Of a stretch of DNA of 5,684 bases, positions 1 to 5,684 are shown piece after piece (position 1 is the first letter of the stretch; each line of letters opens with the position of its first letter). The notes under the pieces are model-generated. The model saw only the letters and a program-made list of their open reading frames with translations. It had not been told where the DNA came from and made no database searches. This DNA comes from Chitinophagaceae bacterium (GTDB lineage: Bacteria; Bacteroidota; Bacteroidia; Chitinophagales; Chitinophagaceae). The position numbers and the translations under genes were made by a program. The stretch spans positions 1 through 5,684 of the forward strand of contig CANHLV010000136.1 in assembly GCA_947461495.1 (NCBI GenBank), read 5' to 3'.

Positions 1-991
1 GAAAATAACCTGATGTAAATGACCTGTTGTAAGCTGCGGCTGCCATTTGTAACCTCAATTCAGGATTAGCTAAATAGTACTTTAATTTTTGCAACAATTC
101 TTCCTTTGAAGTGAAAAAATCAACTTCATCTCCTTCAGTAAATAATTCTTGATGCAAATAGCTTCTTTCTGCCAGCATAAATACGTTGCAGGCTGGGATT
201 TCAAAGGTTCGACTATCTTGTTGATCACGATTTATTTTTCTTAAAAAATGTAAAGCAATATCCATCCTATTAATGGCTTCAACATAACCATCCCCAAATA
301 CAGATGGCCCTTTGTAACAATCCTTTAGCAAGTTCCATTCCTTACCTTCAGTCCAACCATTTCCAGTAATCTCAACATCAATACCATTCTTTACCAGATA
401 AGCAATATGAGCTTCTCGCTCTTCTTCATAACTGCCAATAAAGCCAATTACAAGTTTTTTAGGATTTCTTAATTTTTGAATTTCTGGTAATGGACGATGA
501 AATTCAGGATCAAAAGAACGATAACAAATCTCCACTTTTTTGGCACCTTTTCGTTTTAATTCCGAAATATTTATTGAACGTTGTACAAAGTGAATATCAT
601 AATACTTAAAAGTGTGGTAAATAAGTTTCCAGCAATAACTATATGAACCAAAAGGATCGTCTGTTATCAGATTTACAATTTTCATGTCAGGAAAATCATT
701 TCTAATAATTTTCAAGGCCCATGCTTTTAGATAGGGCTTATTATCAACCCATAACATATCAGGCTTCAGGTCTTTTATTTTATTCAACACCGCTTTATTG
801 AGAGCAATGATTCCTGGGCCTAAATAAAGATGATAATGAAACCTGAGCCAAAATGGCCTGAAAATATATGGATCAATATCAATTCCTTCTACCAGATAAC
901 CCATTTTCTGTAAAGTATGAAACCTTTTTTTGGAATTACCGTCTTTCTCCAAACTGCCTACATATAATATTGTCTTCAATTTTTCTTGCAT
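1..991 (-). CDS. CgeB-like group 1 glycosyltransferase, 3' end beyond the window
   Basis: This reading frame starts at the ATG at 991 and stays open for 330 codons to the left edge, so the stop codon is not in the window. The protein begins MQEKLKTILYVGSLEKDGNS, a beta strand and glycine-rich turn typical of GT-B glycosyltransferases. A second Rossmann-like half starts near residue 180 (LVIGFIGSYEEE). Near residues 261-274 lies RTFEIPACNVFMLA, followed by an acidic loop (FTEGDEVDFFTSKEEL, about 284-299). This Arg-x-Phe-Glu-x-Pro-Ala signature and the 'glycan-bound sugar donor' loop are characteristic of the CgeB / Glyco_trans_1_2 family. The residue usually glycine after Ala-Cys is asparagine here. 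No signal peptide or membrane segment is seen, so it is probably cytoplasmic and adds a sugar to a lipid-linked glycan; donor and acceptor are unknown. It starts 19 bases after the asnB stop, the tightest spacing in the window, which suggests co-translation. No other ATG is available in frame after the preceding stop. Probably only the last few tens of residues are missing. Confidence 0.85.
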   Translation of the reverse strand, partial: MQEKLKTILYVGSLEKDGNSKKRFHTLQKMGYLVEGIDIDPYIFRPFWLRFHYHLYLGPGIIALNKAVLNKIKDLKPDMLWVDNKPYLKAWALKIIRNDFPDMKIVNLITDDPFGSYSYCWKLIYHTFKYYDIHFVQRSINISELKRKGAKKVEICYRSFDPEFHRPLPEIQKLRNPKKLVIGFIGSYEEEREAHIAYLVKNGIDVEITGNGWTEGKEWNLLKDCYKGPSVFGDGYVEAINRMDIALHFLRKINRDQQDSRTFEIPACNVFMLAERSYLHQELFTEGDEVDFFTSKEELLQKLKYYLANPELRLQMAAAAYNRSFTSGYF

Positions 992-1010
992 GCTAATGCA
1001 GATTGTATTT

Positions 1011-2828
1011 TCAATTTTGTTTATACAAATGATACCAAATCATGTAACTCAATGTTCGCCAAAAAACAGATACATCTCCTTTCCCATTATAAAATGCTTC
1101 TGCTAATTTTAGCGTTTCTTCTTTGCGCAATAAAGGCGTTTTTTTATACAAGTCATAAAAAATTGCCTTTCCCGTTTCGTCATTCCTTAGAATATGATCT
1201 AGTGGTGAGGGGAAACCATACTTGCCTTTTTGATTGAGTATATTATCCGGCACTATCCCCCTAAAAGAATTACGTATGATACTCTTGCTACTGCCACTAA
1301 TTATTTCATCGGTGTTGAATTGCAAAATGTATTCAATTAATTTGTGGTCAAAAAACGGCACACGAATTTCAATTCCAAATTTCATTGAATTTCTGTCTTC
1401 ATAATGTAAAAAAGGAGGAGCTGTCCAGCTTTTATACATGTTTAACATGTTGGCCACAAACGGATCTCTATGTGTATGATAATAATGAGATACAGTAGGC
1501 TTGATTGAAATATGATTGAATTTGTAATGCAATTGCTTATTTTTCAAGAATCTTCTCATTGAAACCGGAGTGCATTCGTATAAGCTTTTCAATAATAAAT
1601 GTGAGTATGTATTACTCATTCTCGCTTTCCTAAATTTCACAAGATCGTAAGCGTATTTTCCAAATCGTCTCTGATAAAGCAATCTGGCATGTTGTGCATG
1701 AACAATCGATTCATAGCCGCCAAATAATTCATCACCACCCGAACCAGACAGTAATACTTTAATATTTCTCTGCTTTGCCATCTCACATAATTTATAATGA
1801 GTGTAAACAGAACCATCAAGAATTGGACTCCCATTCTGGTAAATAACCTTTGTGATGTCCTCAAAAAAAGTATCTCCATTCAACAACAATTCATTCTTTA
1901 TAATTCTACTGTCGGCATCAGCAACATCATTAATCAATGCGTTTTCAGGATGATAATATGGTAATATCGCAGAGAATACATTCAGATTATCCTGCTTCAA
2001 ATTTTTCAAAGCAAAACAAGTTACCGATGAAGAATCTAAGCCTCCTGAAAGAAAAGTTCCGACAGGAACATCTGAGCGTAGATGCAATTTGATATTTTCA
2101 TCCATTTTTTCAATAAACTCTTCTTTTGCAGCTGTATCAAATTTCCTATTTCCTAACTCCGGAAAATCCCAAAAAGTCAATGGCGTATCGGCTTTGCCTT
2201 CATCATTTACCCACATATAACTTGCAGCAGGTAAATATCTGATGCCATCCAAAAAAGTGAACTCATCTGCATCCATTCTTGCATCAGCTAAAAACTCATA
2301 TACCTTTATCTCGTTTAGTCTTTCTTCTGTATTTTCATGATTGATTAACGATTTTATTTCTGAAGAAAAGTAAAAACTCCCATTCATTGTTCTGTAAACC
2401 AAGGGTTTTATACCTAATCTGTCACGAGCAATCAATACCTTTTTTAAATATGCATCATAAATAGCAAACGCAAACATTCCTCTGAGTCTTGAAAACATAT
2501 TTACTCCATATAATTTATATGCAGCTAAAATTACTTCTGTATCTGAATTTGTTTTGAAATCGTACTGAGATGAAAATTGTTCTCTTAACTCTAGGTAATT
2601 ATATATTTCGCCATTGAAAATTATGACATTCCCAGTTGAATGATCTATCATAGGCTGATTTGCTGCCTGACTCAAATCTATAATACTCAGCCTGCCATGT
2701 CCTAAAGCTACATTATGACCATGCCAATAAAATAACCCATCGGGTCCGCGATGGGCAATTCTATTCAACAATGTGTTGACAGAAATTCCCGCTTTGTTAG
2801 GCCCTACTATTCCGGCAATTCCGCACAT
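1011..2828 (-). CDS. asnB: Glutamine-hydrolysing asparagine synthase-type amidotransferase
   Basis: This is a complete 605-residue protein of the AsnB family. It uses glutamine-derived ammonia to convert an AMP-activated carboxylate to an amide, classically aspartate to asparagine. The N-terminal class II glutaminase domain (about 1-210) begins MCGIAGI, so Cys2 becomes the nucleophile after Met removal. It also has HRGPDG (26-31), GRLSIIDLS (45-53), NGEIYN (72-77) and SDTEV (95-99). The C-terminal synthetase domain has the ATP pyrophosphatase P-loop SGGLDSSS (261-268), SGSGGDELFGGY (361-372), EIRVPFFDH (487-495) and KYGFPSPL (536-543). Both active sites look intact. The length fits the roughly 600-residue bacterial group rather than the shorter E. 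coli AsnB. An in-frame TAA two codons upstream makes the ATG at 2828 the only plausible start, and there is no Shine-Dalgarno sequence. The gene lies between two glycosyltransferases. Such paralogues in O-antigen clusters can amidate sugar carboxylates, so a glycan-modifying role is possible, but true asparagine synthesis cannot be excluded. Confidence 0.95.
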   Translation of the reverse strand: MCGIAGIVGPNKAGISVNTLLNRIAHRGPDGLFYWHGHNVALGHGRLSIIDLSQAANQPMIDHSTGNVIIFNGEIYNYLELREQFSSQYDFKTNSDTEVILAAYKLYGVNMFSRLRGMFAFAIYDAYLKKVLIARDRLGIKPLVYRTMNGSFYFSSEIKSLINHENTEERLNEIKVYEFLADARMDADEFTFLDGIRYLPAASYMWVNDEGKADTPLTFWDFPELGNRKFDTAAKEEFIEKMDENIKLHLRSDVPVGTFLSGGLDSSSVTCFALKNLKQDNLNVFSAILPYYHPENALINDVADADSRIIKNELLLNGDTFFEDITKVIYQNGSPILDGSVYTHYKLCEMAKQRNIKVLLSGSGGDELFGGYESIVHAQHARLLYQRRFGKYAYDLVKFRKARMSNTYSHLLLKSLYECTPVSMRRFLKNKQLHYKFNHISIKPTVSHYYHTHRDPFVANMLNMYKSWTAPPFLHYEDRNSMKFGIEIRVPFFDHKLIEYILQFNTDEIISGSSKSIIRNSFRGIVPDNILNQKGKYGFPSPLDHILRNDETGKAIFYDLYKKTPLLRKEETLKLAEAFYNGKGDVSVFWRTLSYMIWYHLYKQN

Positions 2829-2928
2829 AAGTTAAATTGATGTAGTTGATAATAATTAAAAATACCGTTAACACTAAAACTCAGCATATTTTTTTCTTCA
2901 CTTAAATAATAAATTCAAATGATGGATT

Positions 2929-3804
2929 TTATAATAAATCAGAAAAGCTAAAATTTGCTTTTCTGACTGCAGAAATTCCTTTCATGAGATTTCCAGTTTT
3001 CAGAATATATTTAATAATGGTGATAAAATTATTTCTGCTGTACCTTTTTTTTGTTTGGCGTTTCTCTTTAGTTGATAAAGGCAGATTTAGATCTTCAAAA
3101 ACACCATTGATATAGTTTTGATTCAAATACAAGTACCTGTATTTATTAGTAGACTCTTGGCCTTCATGAATTCTATAATTCAAATAGCGGTAAGGCAACA
3201 ATAAAACATTCCCTTTTGAAGCAAATTTCAAATGACTATACAAATCATTGGCTGGGCCAAATTTAATGCTGTACATATCATTTGAAAAAAAGAAGTCTCT
3301 TTTAAAAACAACACCACCCGGACCAAGATTTAAAAAACTTTTTTCAAAAAAATGTTTTCTGATAGCAGTTGTTGCATTCAATAATTGGGGAGATTGAACA
3401 TCCTGATGAGGATAAATCACACTGAAATCTGAGGTCGAATGCAATTCAAGATTTTTCACACAATATTCAATAGCATCTGGCTGTATCGTATCATCTGAAT
3501 CCACATAAAGCATATATTTTCCGATGGCATATCCGGCAGCCTTATTTCTGTTTGGATAGTCTCCCAGATTATTTTCATTTTGAAATAATTTGATTCTCTT
3601 GTCATTTAACATCAGTGCCTTTACAACATCAATAGTGTTGTCTGACGAACCATCATCAACAATAATCAATTCAATATTCTTATAAGAAGAATGAATAACA
3701 CTTTCAACAGATTCTTTAATAAATATTTCTCTGTTGTAAGCTGTCATCAAAACACTTACCAATGGTTCGTAATTACCATTTATCTCCACATCTATTATCT
3801 CCAT
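2929..3804 (-). CDS. Family 2 (GT-A) glycosyltransferase
   Basis: This is a complete 291-residue GT2 enzyme expected to transfer a sugar from a nucleotide donor to a lipid-linked glycan on the cytoplasmic side of the inner membrane. The nucleotide-binding start is PLVSVLMTAYNRE (14-26), followed by the ESVESVIHSSYKNIELIIVDDGSSDNT region (31-57) that is standard for the family. The metal-binding DxD motif is the VDSDD at 101-105. GPANDLYSHLKFAS (183-196) sits where the family places its acceptor-site acidic residue (Asp187 is the candidate base). The C-terminus carries a basic stretch (KEKRQTKKRYSR, 246-257) followed by an amphipathic segment rich in Ile, Leu and Lys, which could hold the protein at the membrane; no true transmembrane helix is seen. 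An in-frame TAG four codons before the ATG at 3804 supports this start. It lies downstream of the Fuc4N aminotransferase, so adding Fuc4NAc is an attractive role, but this rests on position alone. Sugar specificity cannot be read from the sequence. Confidence 0.92.
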   Translation of the reverse strand: MEIIDVEINGNYEPLVSVLMTAYNREIFIKESVESVIHSSYKNIELIIVDDGSSDNTIDVVKALMLNDKRIKLFQNENNLGDYPNRNKAAGYAIGKYMLYVDSDDTIQPDAIEYCVKNLELHSTSDFSVIYPHQDVQSPQLLNATTAIRKHFFEKSFLNLGPGGVVFKRDFFFSNDMYSIKFGPANDLYSHLKFASKGNVLLLPYRYLNYRIHEGQESTNKYRYLYLNQNYINGVFEDLNLPLSTKEKRQTKKRYSRNNFITIIKYILKTGNLMKGISAVRKANFSFSDLL

Positions 3805-3890
3805 TGTTAAATACTAATAAAAGAATATTGAATCGTAACAAATTCCACAAGGAAACCAATTTTATTTTCACCTGAATCTTCAGCTAAAAA

Positions 3891-5045
3891 TCATTTGTGA
3901 ATCATATGCATCTGTCTATATTGTATCATAGATTGAATAACCGTTTCAGCAATTTCTTCAACCTCAGCTTCAGATAATTCAAAATAAAGTGGTAAACGTA
4001 AGAGTCTGTCTGTAAAATAATCAGACTGAACTAATTCTTTACCCTCGTATTTTTCATAATAATATTCAGATTTATGCAAAGACTGATAATGAAATACAGC
4101 ATAAATTCCGGCATTTTTAAGCGATTCTATGATAAATTGCCTTTCTTGATGGTCATTACAAATAAGATAATACATATGCCCATTTGATGTAGCATAATCA
4201 GGAATTACAGGCAAAGACAATGATAACTTTTCTTGATGTAAAAAGATATTATTATAATAATTCCAAATTGTTTTTCTTTTGGCCTGTATGGTTTCTATAT
4301 TTTCTAATTGTCCATACAAAAATGCAGCTGTGATTTCAGATGGCAAAAAAGAAGATCCGATATCAACCCAGCCATATTTATTTACTTCACCTCTAAAAAA
4401 TGAAGTTCTGTTGGTTCCTTTTTCCCTGATGATTTCAGCTCTTTGAACGAATGTGTCATCATTTATTACCAGCATTCCTCCTTCCCCACTTTGAATATTT
4501 TTGGTTTCATGAAATGAAAAAGCAGCGAGATGACCAATACTTCCTAATGGCTTCCCTTTATAGTAACTGTCTATTGCTTGAGCAGCATCTTCAACCACAT
4601 AAACACCGAACTTTTTAGACAATTGCATGATGATATCCATGTCAACTGCTACTCCTGCATAATGTACAACAACTATTGCTTTGGTTTTTGATGTTATCAA
4701 AGATTCAACTATTGATTCATCCATGCCGGGATGATCTTTGCGGCTGTCTGCGAATACAATTTTAGCACCTCTTAATACAAAAGCATTGGCTGTAGAAACA
4801 AAGGTGTAAGCAGGCATGATCACCTCATCTCCTGGCTGAATATTTAACAAAATAGCCGCCATTTCCAAAGCATCAGTACAAGAGGTTGTAAGTAAACAAT
4901 TTTCAAATCCAAATTTCTCTCTAAAAAATTGATGGCAGCTCTTGGTGAAAAAACCATCACCCGATAATTTCCCCAATCCTACCGCTTCACTTATATATTG
5001 TAATTCTTTCCCGCTAATAAATGGTTTATTGAATGGAATTTTCAT
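3891..5045 (-). CDS. wecE: dTDP-4-amino-4,6-dideoxygalactose transaminase (WecE/RffA)
   Basis: This is a complete 384-residue PLP-dependent sugar aminotransferase of the DegT/DnrJ/EryC1/StrS family. It is expected to convert dTDP-4-keto-6-deoxy-D-glucose plus glutamate to dTDP-4-amino-4,6-dideoxy-D-galactose (dTDP-Fuc4N) in the cytoplasm. The match to E. coli WecE is recognisable throughout: IPFNKP at the start, SGDGFFT (28-34), LLTTSCTDALEMAA (51-64), IQPGDEVIMPAYTFVSTANAF (69-89), RGAKIVF (92-98), VVEDAAQ (150-156) and FSFHETKN (176-183). Lys182 should form the PLP Schiff base, and Asp153 should contact the pyridine nitrogen. EIIREKGTNR (204-213) and YGWVDIGSSFLPSE (224-237) are further WecE-type blocks, and the length is close to the E. 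coli enzyme. An in-frame TAA two codons before the ATG at 5045 fixes the start. The leader is A-rich with no Shine-Dalgarno sequence. It lies 86 bases downstream of a WecD-like acetyltransferase, the same order as in the enterobacterial common antigen operon. A close relative making another 4-amino sugar is the main alternative. Confidence 0.94.
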   Translation of the reverse strand: MKIPFNKPFISGKELQYISEAVGLGKLSGDGFFTKSCHQFFREKFGFENCLLTTSCTDALEMAAILLNIQPGDEVIMPAYTFVSTANAFVLRGAKIVFADSRKDHPGMDESIVESLITSKTKAIVVVHYAGVAVDMDIIMQLSKKFGVYVVEDAAQAIDSYYKGKPLGSIGHLAAFSFHETKNIQSGEGGMLVINDDTFVQRAEIIREKGTNRTSFFRGEVNKYGWVDIGSSFLPSEITAAFLYGQLENIETIQAKRKTIWNYYNNIFLHQEKLSLSLPVIPDYATSNGHMYYLICNDHQERQFIIESLKNAGIYAVFHYQSLHKSEYYYEKYEGKELVQSDYFTDRLLRLPLYFELSEAEVEEIAETVIQSMIQYRQMHMIHK

Positions 5046-5131
5046 TTTTTAATTTTTGTAAATTGGGAAACTGAAATTATAGGAATCATCAATGCCGATT
5101 TTCACTTTCAATTATTCTAATGTGTAATGAA

Positions 5132-5684
5132 TCATTTTACCCACCAATGATAAACCAATTCTTCTTTTATTAATTTGAATCCTATTTTTTCATAAAAATG
5201 ACAGGCACTAATATTTTTCTTTTGGGTTACTACAGTCGAATAATTTATTTTTTTTGTCAGGTACCAATCGTGTAAATGATTGATTAACTTTTGACCTATT
5301 CCTTTTCCTCGCTGATTTTCTTTAGTCGCAATCAATCCAATAGTACCTATTTGGTTTTTTATAGAGGCAGTTAAAAATGCAGCTATACTATTGTCTACAT
5401 CTTTATAAATAAAAACCTTGTCAGCAATTGATTGATTAACCGAGTTCAATAGCCAAAGATCATAGAGTTCATTAAACTTATGGGATAAACGATCATCAAT
5501 TTTAAATCTTGAAAACAAGCCTGCAGTTCTGGCTAGTTCGAAAAATTCTTTATCTGGATTACCTACAAATTCAACAACTGCATCATCAGTCTGACCGGAC
5601 AAAGTAGATATGTCCATTCCATAAGTCAGCTTCTCATCCTTTAATACAATTTTGTGATTTGTATTGATTAATTCACTAAAATCA
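5132..5684 (-). CDS. wecD: WecD-like GNAT N-acetyltransferase, 5' end beyond the window
   Basis: This is the C-terminal part of a GNAT-fold acetyltransferase. The frame is open from the stop at 5132 to the right edge, giving about 183 visible residues. The ATG at 5617 is probably internal, because the 22 codons upstream of it carry no stop and fit the N-terminal portion expected in WecD proteins. Numbering from that Met, acetyl-CoA motif A is IGLIATKENQRGKGIGQKL (93-111), with the pyrophosphate-binding QRGKGIG at 102-108. NISACHFYEKIGFKL (135-149) is the motif B region, with Tyr142 as the likely general acid, and the end reads VYHWWVK. AGLFSRFKIDDRL (32-44) resembles the FAQSRFRAPW block of E. 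coli WecD, and the C-terminal Tyr-x-Trp pattern resembles WecD's end. The expected reaction is acetylation of the 4-amine of dTDP-Fuc4N to dTDP-Fuc4NAc with acetyl-CoA. That assignment rests on this resemblance plus the adjoining wecE. A different N-acyl donor, or another 4-amino sugar substrate, remains possible. Confidence 0.8.
   Translation of the reverse strand, partial: DFSELINTNHKIVLKDEKLTYGMDISTLSGQTDDAVVEFVGNPDKEFFELARTAGLFSRFKIDDRLSHKFNELYDLWLLNSVNQSIADKVFIYKDVDNSIAAFLTASIKNQIGTIGLIATKENQRGKGIGQKLINHLHDWYLTKKINYSTVVTQKKNISACHFYEKIGFKLIKEELVYHWWVK

Noticed and set aside
986..1237. An 83-codon plus-strand open frame.
   Set aside because: It overlaps the 3' end of asnB and the start of the CgeB-like gene on the opposite strand. 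The product is low-complexity and matches no family, so it is an antisense shadow of real coding sequence.
1637..1879. An 80-codon minus-strand open frame inside asnB.
   Set aside because: It lies wholly within asnB in another frame, across the segment encoding the conserved SGSGGDELFGGY motif, and has no recognisable domain.
3842..3855. A short inverted repeat (TTCC-ACAA-GGAA) upstream of the GT2 gene, considered as a terminator or operator.
   Set aside because: The stem is only four base pairs with no following T-run on the transcribed strand, which is within chance expectation.
3805..3890. A TTTG box upstream of the GT2 gene as a possible Bacteroidota promoter.
   Set aside because: The sequence about 20 bases downstream of it does not match TAnnTTTG well enough to support a promoter.
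5046..5131. A TATAAT-like hexamer on the minus strand (around 5082-5077) upstream of wecE, considered as a promoter.
   Set aside because: The nearest TTGAAA-like hexamer is about 24 bases away. The Bacteroidota TAnnTTTG -7 motif with a TTTG -33 box at the proper spacing is absent, and such matches are common in AT-rich spacers.

Overview
The window is AT-rich. All of its genes lie on the minus strand, so transcription runs from the right end to the left. It holds three complete genes and two that run off the window edges, and together they look like the interior of a cell-surface polysaccharide cluster (O-antigen, capsule or exopolysaccharide). The organism is most likely a member of the Bacteroidota. 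The A+T richness, AT-rich leaders with no Shine-Dalgarno sequence before any of the four visible starts, and the style of the proteins all suggest this, but nothing here fixes a genus.

Layout in order of transcription: (1) 5684-5132, a GNAT N-acetyltransferase resembling WecD/RffC, with its 5' end beyond the right edge; (2) 5045-3891, a complete WecE/RffA sugar-nucleotide aminotransferase; (3) 3804-2929, a family 2 glycosyltransferase; (4) 2828-1011, a complete glutamine-dependent asparagine synthase-type amidotransferase; (5) 991-1, a CgeB-like group 1 glycosyltransferase, with its 3' end beyond the left edge. The gaps are 86, 86, 100 and 19 bases. None contains a convincing terminator or promoter, so the genes are probably co-transcribed from a promoter upstream of the window.

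Genes 1 and 2 are expected to make dTDP-4-acetamido-4,6-dideoxygalactose (dTDP-Fuc4NAc) from dTDP-4-keto-6-deoxyglucose: WecE adds the amine and the WecD-like enzyme acetylates it. They sit in the same order as wecD-wecE in the enterobacterial common antigen locus of E. coli. The two glycosyltransferases would then build the repeat unit, one of them possibly adding Fuc4NAc. The amidotransferase may amidate a sugar carboxylate or supply asparagine; the sequence does not decide this.

There is no RNA gene, mobile element, CRISPR array or plus-strand gene that I can support. The window looks like an accessory glycan locus built from known families. I do not see a wholly new system. The points worth following are the WecD-WecE pair outside an obvious common antigen locus, the amidotransferase between two glycosyltransferases, and the two edge-truncated genes whose true extents need the neighbouring sequence.
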